Shown here one piece after another: positions 50,626 through 63,000 of a DNA stretch of 64,000 nucleotides. How positions within the stretch are numbered: position 1 is the first letter of the stretch; every line of letters starts with the position of its first letter. A program made the position numbers and the translations under genes. The stretch lies in NCBI GenBank assembly GCA_941918925.1, contig OW799236.1, positions 13,801,474 to 13,865,473 on the forward strand. Reading direction: 5' to 3'. Source of the stretch: Phyto melanocephala (taxonomy: Eukaryota > Arthropoda > Insecta > Diptera > Rhinophoridae). A model generated the notes under the pieces. That model was not told the origin of the DNA, ran no database searches, and saw nothing but the letters and a program-made list of their open reading frames with translations.

Positions 50626-52449
50626 ACTTAACCAATCAGGTCCCATTTGTTGACCTTCAAATAATCTGGATAAAAGTGGTGTCAGAGAATGACAACAGAA
50701 ATCGTTTTGCGTGCTATACATACATATATTGCAAAATAGATGGGTATCAGAGATCTGCAACGAATACTAATGAAGTAAGTGAACTTGAATCATTATTAAT
50801 TTTTTCGTTGATTTATACGCATTCAAACTTATTGAAAAGTCTTCACTACTTATATTCACTTTTCAATGAAATGTACTTACAGTATTCATATTCATCAACA
50901 TGTATGACTTAGTTGATTGCTATTGTCGTTCATGCAAAATAAAAAGACGACCAAAAGCACGTATGACTCGCGTAGTCATTATGAAGTTGTGGGTTTTAAA
51001 AATTGTGGATTGCTAAAAAAAAGACAATTTAAATTTAACAAAATAATACAAAAACAACAAGCAAAAATAAAGTGCTTGCTTTGATGTCTGTTTAACCTAC
51101 CGTTGCCACATGCAAGTGCAAGTGAAAAAAAACCAATACACTAACACTTTTTTACTAACACAACTACATTTTGGCAACCTGCGACTCAGCTTGCGAAGAA
51201 ATTTTTAAGCAAGTAAAATTTTTACAGTTACGGCAAGTAAAGTGACAAGCCGAAAAACAGTGTTGTCTAATACTGAGTTTTTTGTTAACTCAACAATATA
51301 TCATACAATTGTGGTAAATAATTCAGCTAATTTTTTTAATAAATATGTATATATGTATATAAAGAATATTAAGAAAAAATATAAATATTCATTTAAAATG
51401 TAAGTTTTAATATAAATATCAATTTTTAATAAAAAAAAATTATATGAAAAAGTTACATGTCTAAAGGTAACGTTCAATAGTGGCTATTGACAACACTTAA
51501 TTACCAATTGAAGCAGCGCCATTTGTTTTAAATTTGTTTGAAGTTTATTTGTAGACGACATTTTAAAAATGAACTTGCACTGTGCTGTGTAGCCACTCAA
51601 AAAATTTTTGTGTTTTTTTTGGCATTTCTCCTGATTTTCGTTAGGAATACGTATACACTACTTGCAAGTAAACACTTGCTTGTGGCAACGTAGGGTAAGA
51701 GATTTTGTTTTTACGTATTATCTTTCAAATTTAAGTGAGCACCTAGGAACGCAGTTTTTTAATTTGCTTCAAAAAATTTAAACATGAAAATAAAAAACAC
51801 AAAATAACTGTTATTGTTTACCTCTTATTATAGAAGCCAACCAAAACTTAGCCTAAAGGCCATAGTCAGTTGCATATATTTAAAAATTAAATAGTGATAC
51901 TTGCAAAAACTGCAAATTACACATTGTAAAATTGCAAATTATCTGGCGACCAAAATATATCTTGCACTCTCCGACCTGGCAACATTGTTTATTCTTCATA
52001 CAAATGAGAGCTGTTTATGTTTTTGTTGTAGAGTCAACTTGCATCATTCTATGAAGATAAGTAGTTTCTTAAAAATATGAATCAACGTGCGTAGTCTTGC
52101 AAATCATATAAATATGGGACGCTATAAATATAAGTACAACGTAGTACTTATGTTCATTGTGTGTTATACTTATAAATCAACGTTGTTGTGGGCATGCGTA
52201 CGTAAGCTCAGTTAAATTTCAATGATTTATACGCACTTATACTCAAATTTTATGTCTCACTATGAATATTGAAACTCAAAGCCGATCACTGATGGGTATG
52301 ATGATGGGTATGAGCACCCCATACTTTAACTCACTCGTGTAAGCAGTAAAGCAATACTAAAAACAGTTGGACATTTTCAAAAGCAACGTTTGCAATAGAA
52401 CACATACTAGACTTGCAAGATCTGCAACATTTGCTTGATCTGTTTACAA

Positions 52450-52780
52450 CGAAGGGTGATTTCCGCTAATGAAACTTTACAACTTATATAGAGCTGAATA
52501 TCATCAGCATATAGAGGGATTTTACAACCTTGCACTGCAGTTTGAAGATCATTGGAGTACAGAGAAAATGAGATCAAAAATTTAACACTGAGGAATACCT
52601 CTCCGCACAGGCAAGAGCTTTGACTTTAGAGTTATTTTAAAGCTGTCGTTATAAAACCAAACATATTTTTCAATTTGTAGCATAAAACATTATGATCGAC
52701 AGTATCAAATGCTGTAAGTAAGCTGTTATACAGCTATTGCTTTTCCGGAAGCCAGATTGATTTATAGACTTAAGCCCAAG
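52450..52780 (-). pseudogene. Jockey/CR1-like LINE remnant
   Basis: On the minus strand, QSGFRKSNSCITAY, AFDTVDHNVLCYKLKNMFGF, RGIPQC and LYADDIQLYIS are consecutive reverse-transcriptase blocks in different frames with stops. It is a different clade from 50238-50625. Confidence 0.75.
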
Positions 52781-53524
52781 AAATGTTTGGAAATTTTCTA
52801 AATTTATTTTAAAAATCATGGTTAATTTGTTAAAGTCAGTAAACAAAATTTCCGCATTTGAAGCAATGATAAATTGGAAGTCATTGTGGAAACACTATTA
52901 TTTCTAGAAAAAGTCACTTTTTGGTGTGCTTTATGGGTAGATGAAATCATTGATTTATATAGTCAGAACATATTGATGTGGTGTGGTGTTCTCTTCTTGA
53001 CGTAAATGTTGAATTAATTCTACCCTATTCCTTTTTTTGTATGTTCTTTTCTTAAAAATATACAATATTATAAACGGGTGACAAGTTCTTTTGTAATAAT
53101 GTTGCCATAAAAATGAGAAAAAATGTTACATGTCGTACCCTGTATTTAATCAAAGGATAAGAATTTTGACTTTAAAAAGAAGAGCTAATTTTAAAAAGAA
53201 GAATAAAGTTTTTCTGATGTCAAAAAATAATTTTTGGTCCCAAATTAATAATTAAAAGGAAGCAAGAAATGAGGTTTTACATAAAGATATAGCTATCATG
53301 TGAAAACCCTGAAAAATTCTACACAATTCTGCTGATTATAAAGGTAGCATTTTTTATTTTAAGGTGCAGGTAACCTTTGAATAGTGTTTTACATAAAAGG
53401 GCAACATTTTTATTTGAAAAGAAAACACCGTGTTTGGTGTCATATTTAAAAGGCCACTTAATATGAACGTAATATAAACAATTTACCTAAAGGAATATCT
53501 GACAAACGAATAATTTTAAGAATT

Positions 53525-53720
53525 AACTTATTAGCTGGTCACCTCGCTCATGTGACTTGACGCCATTAGATTATTTTCTCTGGAACTATGTAAAGTTTGA
53601 GATCTATACAAATAAACCAGAAATAAACGGGCATTTGTTAGCAATATTCGACTCATTTATGGTGAAATACAGCCTGATTTGCTGTAAAGGGTTTTGTGAA
53701 AAGTTGAACCTACAGGTTAC
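53525..53720 (+). pseudogene. Mariner transposase C-terminal remnant
   Basis: WSPRSCDLTPLDYFLWNYVK then YTNKPEINGHLLAIF matches the third-Asp block and C terminus of the DD41D-like transposase at 11700-12401. The upstream catalytic blocks are missing. Confidence 0.65.
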
Positions 53721-53814
53721 ACTATGTATGCATTAGCCGATGCAGCCAAATGACCGAAAAATAGATAATCCCTGTGGTATATGTCTGTAATAAAGAACCA
53801 AAGATATAAATACT

Positions 53815-54812
53815 TTTTATACCTTTAACCTGTGGTGCACAAGAGTATATATAGCTTTGTCATTCTGTTTGTTATTTCTAAAAATTTCATTTCCAACCTC
53901 TTAAAGTATATATTTTCTGAAAGCTTATGAATAGGGAAGTCAATTAAGCATTGTCGGTCTGTCTGTATGTCTGTCAGTCCGTGTGCTGGTTTAAATCAAC
54001 TTTTAGAAGCAACCATATCTTCCTTAGATCTGTGTATAGTATCTATATTTTGGAAATATCTAGGAATGAATCACTATTGAAATTCAGCATAATCGCTTTA
54101 TAACTTTCTGAGATATGCCCAAATAAACACGACTGCCTCTGTTTTTTTTTCCATATTTTTACCACCAAAATAAAAATTTTTTAGCCATAGAGTAATTTAT
54201 AGGTACCTTTGCTACTATTTGTACATATAATATGCCTCTAGCGATATTTGTGAAAAAATTTGGATAAACCAGGCTCTAGTCGGTAAAGTTATAGGCACAA
54301 TTTTTTTTTAATATATATTCCAAAAACTTACAAACTAAAATCAATTTTTTTCAGTTTCTAGACAACCGAGAGAGTCAATATTGGTATCATCTGAAAGGAC
54401 TTGATAGCGGAATATAAGCACTATTAAAAAAATAAAAATCATGTTGACCGCCACTACAAAATGGCGTACAATATGTGGGTCAAATCTGGTATTTTAAAAT
54501 GTAACTCTTTGAACCCCCTCAATATTGGTATAAAATGAAAGGGCTTGACCAGTAGAATACAGTAAATTATTAAAAAGTTTAAAATTCAAGATGGCGTCTA
54601 TAACAAAATGGCGGGTCAAAGTTTTTTTAACCCCATGAATATGGGTATCAAATTAAAGGGCTTGAATAGTAGAATGCAGATAACTACGTAAAAATTCCAA
54701 ATCAAGGATCGCGTCAGAAATAATAAGGAAAAATGGCGTATAACATGAAATATAGGTTAAGCACGGTTAAGGTTAAGGTTCGGCACGGCCGAATATATCA
54801 TCTTACTTGTTT
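53815..54812 (+). repeat. Family A repeat, copy 4
   Basis: It opens TTTTTATACCTTTAACCTGTG, has the repeated AAAATGGCG / TATGGGTATCAAAT modules shared with 7311-8570, and ends GGTTCGGCACGGCCGAATATA then ATCTTACTTGTTT. No coding. Confidence 0.7.
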
Positions 54813-57267
54813 GAGTACATGTTGTTTGTCTCTGGTGAAAATGTTATATGACAGAGCAGCTATTGATGTTTGTCATGAAAAAACAAAATAAGAATATGTT
54901 TTGTCTATATCTTTGCGTATTTAAAGGTCTACTTTAATACATTCCGTATAATTAGTACATTGATTTTGAATAGGTAAAATTAATAACACATGCATAACAC
55001 ATGACATATGTATGTATATAGCAGATAACAGAGTTAGTTATCTGGTCACTTAAAAGCTGTTTAACAAAACGATGTATAACTCTACGATAAGCTTCTAAAG
55101 TAAAGATACCATAAGTACGCATTTAGGTTGAAAAAGGGCTTACAAATGTGTAACAGCAAAAATGTCCATGTAAAATTCTTACGTCCTCTTTTATATAAAA
55201 AATATATTATAATAAAATTGATATATTATTTTTTTTTTTATAAAATTATAAGTTCTGATTTTTATATATTTTTTAATTTTAAATTCTGAAATCTAAATTA
55301 TTATTAACAGCTGAATTATAAATTTCACGAAAGTTTTAATGAAAAAATTTAGTATTTAACATTTAACTTCTTTTTTAAAGTTAAAAATATTGTACCAAAA
55401 TATTTCTTAACGATTTAACTGCTTATGTACCGTAAACAAACAAAATCACGTCTTTTTTTTTAAATATTATTTTTATTTAATATTTGTTTAATTCTAATTA
55501 CTAATAATATATTTTATTTTGTTTGTCTATTTTTTAAATATATTTTTTAAATTTTCAAATCATATCATTCTTATATAAATATATTCTTTTTTTTAATTTT
55601 AAATAATTTTATTGTCTTACTCTCACTTACACTTTCCTTTTAAATTTATTTGTTAATAAAAGATTATCGCAATATACACAATTATTTAAGTAAATATAGA
55701 TTATAGCTAGTTATTTAAAACTTTTATATTTTCTGTTTTTCAAGAAATAAATAAGCGTTCTCTCTGACAAGAATCAACAAAAACGTTTAGCCGTTACAAC
55801 ATATAAAAGTCAACTAAACCGCAATATTTTACCGCATTTAAAACACAAGTGTTATTTAAAGGAAACAAATACTTTAACAAAATCTATGTATGCCATGAAA
55901 TGAAACTCACTAAAATACTTGACTCATTACTATTCATGTGTCTAAATATTGTTAACAAAGTATAATACCCTACAGTATGTAATTATGTTTTGGAGATAAA
56001 AAAAGTTATATGACTTAAATTATAAGTAAGATTTCTATATTCGGCCGTGCCGAATCTGATAATACACTTCACCATCATATACATAGGCATAGTGACCATA
56101 GCGTATGAACAAAATGCGACATCGATCATAAAATTCGATGAACGCGTATCGCTTTTATTCACAATTGAGTGAAGGGACGTCATTTTGCAATGAAGGAAAA
56201 AACGTTAGTTTAGTGTTACAAATCGCTATATATACATCAGCTTAATATAGTACGTCGATGCCGTTGCACAGTAGTGTTTAAAAAAAAAACTTAAAATCAA
56301 AAGTTGTGGGTCGATTTGAACAAAATATGGCCCGTTTTGTTTGGAACATATTTGTCTGTACGGTCGCAAAAAAATAACGGAATTTTTGTCGTTTAATATT
56401 TTTAAGAAGAATCAAGAATATTGAAATTTTGTTTAAAAACCAAATTTTTCTCCCACATATCTCCCCCGATATCTCTGAAATTTAAAACCAATATAAGCAC
56501 GACTTAAAGATAATATTGTTGTCAAGTTTTGGGTTTTTTTTATTGAATGGGGTAAACCATTTTCAAGTTATTCTAATTTGTATAATGGAAGTGCCTTTAT
56601 TTTTGATATAACGGTTCATCGTTAAAAGTCGAGCTGATAGAAAAACCCAAGTGTAGATTTGGATTCAGCGTCCCAAATAACCTTAAAAACAACATTCAGT
56701 TCTTAATCAATAAAAACATTGTTGCCTTGTGTTATTTTTTCTTTGATTAACATTTTTATTTAAGGTATTTAAAATTCGTTGTATTCTTATTTTTGAGGCA
56801 TTACTCTATTTTCTTTTTTTACATTAAAAGATATTTACTCGTAAAAGCTATTTCACAAGAGTATGTATATGCATGTAGAAAAGCTTTTTCTTAACGTATT
56901 TTATTATTAACGCCAATGAGCTTTGTTTTACTAATAATTTATTATCAGTTACTTATCAGTTTTAATAAAGTAAAAAAAAGATAAAATATTTACATGCACA
57001 AACGTACATACATATATACGATTACTTAAACAAAAGTGAGGAGTATATTTTAGGTTGGCAAAGGGGACAAATTATCGTAAACAAATTTAAATGAAAACTG
57101 AAATTAGAGAAAAACTCATAGAGTTGGCAAATGAAAAAGTTTTTGGAGAATTAAAGTATAAACAAGGAGATGTATTTACGATTAATTTGCAGGAATTTCG
57201 AGTTAGTAAAAGTATCCCAAAATTTAAAATAAACTTTATATGCATATGTTAATTGTAGAGACATAGT
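54813..57267. other. Gene-free AT-rich stretch
   Basis: No gene was seen. A family A-like terminus in minus orientation (TATTCGGCCGTGCCGAATCTG) lies at 56038-56058. Confidence 0.45.
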
Positions 57268-57455
57268 CAAGGCATATTCATTCATCAGGTAATTGAAGTT
57301 TGGAGGAAAGTTTTTTGTTTACATTTTTGATATGTGAAGTTTGAAATTTGAAATTAATGAGAGAAGAGAGATAATTATTATTGAGGTCTAAAATAGGTGA
57401 AGAAGAAAATAATCAGCTGACGTATCAAGACTACCTAATGAATAAATCTGCCTTG
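57268..57455 (-). repeat. MITE family C, copy 4
   Basis: CAAGGCATATTCATTCATCAG at one end and CTAATGAATAAATCTGCCTTG at the other, inverted relative to copies 1-3. The flanks show no convincing duplication. Confidence 0.6.
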
Positions 57456-57608
57456 AACGACACAATATTTTATTGTATATATTTATTTGGTTTATAGAAT
57501 GGCTCATCAATTTCATTTTACGATCACTTCGCATAAATAGCCTTTATAAGCTTTCTTTATCCGAAGGTTCAATTATCGCATACCCTTTGCAGTAAATCAA
57601 TAATTATA

Positions 57609-58605
57609 TACAGGGTGTTTGGTGGCAGATTTTTATTTTCAAACTTAAAAAAAAACGTAATAGTTGTCAAAAAGTTTTATTAATAGCATTGAACGATAGA
57701 ACAGAATTGTGAATTTTATTTTTTAAAGAGTATGTCATCCAGATGTCTTCCGTCGAGTTGCACAAACTGTTCAAAACAGAGCCTTATATTCTGCGCCACA
57801 CGCTGCAGTGAACTTAGTTCAATTGAGCTGATATCTCGACGAATATTTTCCTTTTTAGCTATAAGAGATTGGGGATAGTCATTATAAGCCCTATCTTTAA
57901 GGTAGCCCTATACAAAAAATCAATGGGAGTTGGGGGAAATTTTTCCGAAGCAAATTCATCGAAGCTCTGGCTGTGTGTGCAGTCGCCCCATCCTGTTAAA
58001 ACTACGTGTGTAAAGAATACGATGTATAAGCTCGAAGGTTTGACAAAAATAATTTCGTAATCATGCATCGATAATTTTTACCGTTGACATTTGTCGCCTG
58101 GCTTTGAGAATTTTCGAAAAAAAGTAATCCAATTTTCTCATGTGTGGATAAGGCACACCAAACAGTTACCCTTTGGCAATGCAATGGTGTTTGATATTTA
58201 AATCGAGGGCTGCGGGTTCTTGGACACCAGTAACGGCAGTTTTGCTTGTTGACGTGGCCGTTTACGTGAAAATGAGTCTCGTCGCTCAAAAAAATGGGAT
58301 TTACAGTGCGAAAACACTTCAACATCGTTGCACGAAAATGTTTGCGTTAATCAAAGTCACTTTGTTTCAGTTCTTGAACGATTTGATTTTAAAAAGGATG
58401 GAACTTCAGATCCTTTTTTAAGATTTCATGAATAATTGCTCTTGGAAGTCCCAGTGAGGCTGCTTTTTTCCATATTGAAAGTCGCTGATTTTCACTTAAA
58501 CTGCTTTGAACCAGTTTAGTGGTTTCGGGAATCCTTGAAGATTGACTGGGCCCTTGCCGAGGGCCATTCATAGCCGAAGCAGTTGGGTGGAGTCTCTGCA
58601 CCTAC
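57609..58605 (-). pseudogene. Mariner-like element remnant, internally deleted
   Basis: The left end CAGGGTGTTTGGTGGCAG resembles a mariner terminus. Minus-strand fragments give an N terminus (ENQRLSIWKKAASLGLPRA), the first Asp block FLSDETHFHVNGHVNKQNC, and QDGATAHTARASMNLLRKNF (second Asp). The third-Asp block is deleted and the sequence resumes near the C terminus. Frames shift several times. No matching right terminus was found. Confidence 0.65.
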
Positions 58606-59909
58606 GAACGAATTAAATTTATACTCGATCCATTACATTTTCGACGAATAGCGAACTTTCAACAAAGTTGTCGACGAGTAATTACGTAAGAATAATTACT
58701 CTTAAAAAATGTCTCCACAGCGAACGCTCGATGCCCACTCGACCACAGCGATATCGTGACTAACAAGTCCGCACTATCGATAATTCCAAAGGCGCCATCT
58801 TGCCTCCGCACCGTTTATAACTTTTTGAAATAATCGTATTTAAAAATATAAATTTGCCATCAGATACCCGGTACATATATGATCTATATGATGGTAAACC
58901 AGATTCGTGACGGCCGAATATATATTTTTTTTAATTTAATCGTAAAAAATTTTTTCAAAATAATTTTTTTTTTAATTTATAAAAGTTTTAATTTGTTTAT
59001 AACCAGTACCGACTTTGCCATTTTTATATTTTATTATAATTTTTGTTTTTATAATTTTCAATTTATTGCCACTTGGGCGTAGCTACAAATTTTCCAGGGG
59101 ATGTCAAAAGCTTAAACATTTTTCTACTTTTTTAAAAGCTGAAACGGCCTTAATTTTTTATGTCTAATAGTGAATTTTTCTGGATGGATGTTCTGTGGAT
59201 GTCAAAAAAAATTGTCTTGCATTACACCTCCCAGAATGTTTAATAACAATCCTTACCTCAGTTTTCAACAGTTTAAACCTTAGAAAAACGTCCTTATTTT
59301 GTTCTGCAATTGCATTGCTGTTGCTGTTGCTTTTTTTTTATTATTAATATTCATTAAATAAATTACTGAAAATAACACACAATTTTACTTAATTTAATTA
59401 CCATTTTGTGCATGTATATGAAACCATAACAATCTTAAGTACTTTAAGATAAAAAATTTTAAAAAATAAGTTCGAAAAAATTTAAATACAAATAATAACA
59501 CAAAATATAATATTAAAAGAAAACTTACAATTTTTAATATAGTAAATTAAAACAAAAAAAATATATAATAATATCGTATGAGTATCATATAAAGTTAATA
59601 ATTCTAATGGGCAAAAGTAAGTTAATTAAAAAATTAATACTTATTTTTGGGAAGGAAAAATAGCCCAGCAAACATTGTTTTGCAGCTGGCTTGGTATTTT
59701 AAAGATATAAAAGCGAACTAGCTTTTAAATAGTGTAATAATAATAATAAAGTATATTTTAAGGCAGATAAAAAGGAACTGCTTAGAGTTTTAATCAAGTA
59801 ACGTTAAAAATAAATTAAATATTAAGATATTCTGAGCACAAAGCGTGTGCTAAATTAAATAAGTTAGTTAAAGTTAGTTGATTTTTGCGTTTGTTTTAAA
59901 GTTGTTTTT

Positions 59910-60099
59910 TCATATTTTTTCTTTTCTGCTACGCGTTTTATCGCGTAATTTCGTAGTCGTCTTTATAATGGCCGATTTCAAGCCATGAATATGTTCTGTT
60001 TGATCTGGCTCTCGCTTAGATGTAGAATGATGCTGCTGGGGTTCTTTTGCACGGTGATGTATTTGGTGATGCTGTTGTTGTTGGGCATTTTTACTAGAG
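59910..60099 (-). CDS. Possible 3'-terminal exon of an unidentified gene
   Basis: After a plausible acceptor (TTTCTATAG at about 60100), an open frame of 63 codons ends at TGA (59910-59912). It encodes a Gln/His-rich then Lys/Arg-rich tail: SSKNAQQQQHHQIHHR, then KLRDKTRSRKEKI. Its base composition is clearly richer in GC than the surroundings, which suggests real coding. There is no start codon of its own, so upstream exons would lie further right, possibly beyond the window. The composition is low-complexity and no family is recognised. It could be chance. Confidence 0.35.
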
Positions 60100-63000
60100 C
60101 TATAGAAATTTATAATCAAAAAAAAAAAAATAATAAAGTAATTATTACTACGTTCATATGTCTTTCAATAAGTTAATGGTTTAAGGTTTAACTACAAATT
60201 TAAATTAAATTTAGCAGCTACCAATTGTTTACAAGAGTATTTTTAAATTAAATTTCCAAACAAAGGTTAAAGCTACTTGTAAGAGAAATAGTAAAACACA
60301 ACGCAGATACGATAATTTATATGTAAGAGAAAAATAGGAAAAAAATATTGCGAAGTAGTTTTTTTTGTTTTAGACATATATTTTTTAGAGCAGCATGTTC
60401 ATAGTCAGTTGATAAACGAATTTACATTAAGTATAATAAAGAAAACATGCGTTTCATCAATTATTATTAATATAAATTAAATTTAAAATAGTATTTATTA
60501 ATGTTAAATATTTTAATATATCTAATAATAATTAAAGTAAATTTGTACTCGTTTAATAAGTATATAAAAAAAAATCAACAATAGCAGAAAATAAATTAGT
60601 ATAATCCGAAAATAGCTAAAAATATGTTAAATCTGAAAAAGTCAAATTCTAGATAAAACTCTAATAAAATTGTATAAAAAAATTTACGATAAGTTTGACA
60701 ACTTCAAAATAAAGAAAAAAAATTAGCATATTTAAAAAATAAATAAAAATCTATAATATTTTTAATCGCTCAAAAATAAAAATTTACGTTAAATATATTA
60801 TATACGAAGGTAATTTTGTTATTATGATTATTCAATTTATTAAAATCTTTAAATATAAAATGTTATTTACGTTATTTTTTAATTTTTAGAAACTGCTAGG
60901 GAATGATGTTTATTTAAATTAAATATAAATAATTTTTCATTATTAAAAAAAAACAATTTACTTAAATTTGTAATTTAAGTTGTTGTTTTAATTAACTTCA
61001 CACTTCCAAGTTGGCAAAGTTAACTTTTCAACTACTACATTTGCACATTAAGTAGATATGAAAAAACAAAGTCCATTGCAACAACAGCAAGAATTTGAAA
61101 GACAAATATTTAAAACTAACGGTTGATTACCATGATAAGTTTCAGTCGTAAGTGTGTACAAAAATTAAGAAAAATTTCAATGTTAAGAGTAAACAATACT
61201 CCTACTAAAATAATAAATGTGTATGTTTGTATATTTGGATGTTTAGTTTACTTAATCACTCAGAAATGGCTAAACGGAACTTAATGAAATTTGGCGCACA
61301 GATAGACAACAGCCTAGATTAACACATAGGCTTTTATCGCAATAATCAGGCGAATTCGCGGAGTTATGCGAAAAATATTTTTATTGTATTAAGTTAGTCG
61401 GTTGTTAAAATTTTTCGAGTGTTTAAAATTAACACGTACTAGAAAAAAAATGTAATCATCCAACGTCATCTATAAAAGAATTTTTTCTTAAATATTTACA
61501 TTAAATTCTTTTCCACTAATATAACAAATATACATAAATGTTAAATATTTTAATATTTTTTACTTAATCACAAGAAAAACTACTAAAGGAATTTTAATGA
61601 AATTTATCACACATATATAACAACCTGAATAATTACACAAAGAGGCCACCTTTCGTGCCAGTAGCTGCGCAGACAAGTCGAGGGCAAAGGCTAGTTATAA
61701 ATAAATTTAAATACAATTTAAACGAAAAACAAAGAGATATGTTAAAAGAATCTATTGAAAATAATTATATTTGGCTATACATTTCATCGTTAAAATGCAC
61801 TGATATTTGTAAAAAAAAACGATATTTGAAGTTTTATAAAATTCCGAAATTAGGGTAAAAGCTAGTTATTCGAAATCAGGAAAACAATATGAAACAAAAT
61901 GTATAAAATTATTAAAAATTTTTTACGATAAAAATTAAATTAAAGAAATTTACAAAAATAAAGAAATCCGAAATTTTATAAAATTATTTGTTTAAGCCAA
62001 TAAATAATATGAAATAACTATATTCATTTACTTGTTATCGTTAAAATGTACTGATATCTTAAAAAAAAACAATAATACGATATTTGAGTTTAAAAAAAAT
62101 CCGAAATTAGAGCATAAGCAGGTTATTTGAAATTAAGAAAAAATATACAACAAAATGTATAGAATTATTAAAAATTATTTACGATAAAGTTGCAATTTAA
62201 GAAATTTACAAAAATTAATAAATTCGAAATTTTACAAAATTATTCTCTTATAGAAAAAAAATAATATATAATATTTACTAAAAATTAAATTAGTAAAAGA
62301 AATTACGATTTACATAAAAAGAATCAAAATTTATTAATAACCAAATGATGTTCAGTCTCAAAGAAAAAATGTATGACAAAGCCTTGAATTATCAAGGTAT
62401 TAAAAAATCCAAAACAAGAATACAGCTAGTCAAAACGTTATAAGTGATGATTTGTTTTAAACGATAATTTGAATATATAGAAATATTTACGATAACCTGA
62501 AAATAACCAAAAATTTGATAAAACTAAGAAACAAATTACTGTATAAAAGTAAAAGTAATTTGTTATGTTTGCAATATATAGTTGCACTTAAAAGGTATAG
62601 TTAACAATTAAAGCATTCATTAATGACCAATAAATTATAAAAATTATTAGGTTTATATTTCTTAGTATATATACAAATGTTTATAGCTGAAAACTGAAAT
62701 TTTAAATGTACAGCAATGTTAATAAATAATTATTAATTGCTATTTATACCCTAAATAAAATTTTTAGGACCCAAAAAATTGTAAATACCGTGTGTTTTAA
62801 TTTTTTAGTATATAATTACGATTTCATAAATTTGTTTGGAAAATTTTAGTACCGTTTTTATTAAAATTAGAATTGTTTATAAATACGAAATTAGTTAAGG
62901 TGCTTCTTAATTGGAAAAAAATAAAATTTGATATCAACAATCACTCTAATATTCAAAAATATTTACGATAAAGTGAAAGTAATAGAAATTAAAAAAAAGT

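Larger units (their letters stand above)
49050..53520. other. Gene-free stretch with LINE remnants and a microsatellite
   Basis: It contains a (CT)n run at 49791-49846 and two reverse-transcriptase fragments (50238-50625 and 52450-52780). The remainder is AT-rich with no supported gene. Confidence 0.5.

Noticed and set aside
57000..57240. Short coding-like sequence after the TTTAGGTTGGCAAAGG block
   Set aside because: A frame beginning MKTEIREKLIELANEK is open for about 60 codons. No splice partner or family is evident, and AT-rich DNA gives such frames by chance.
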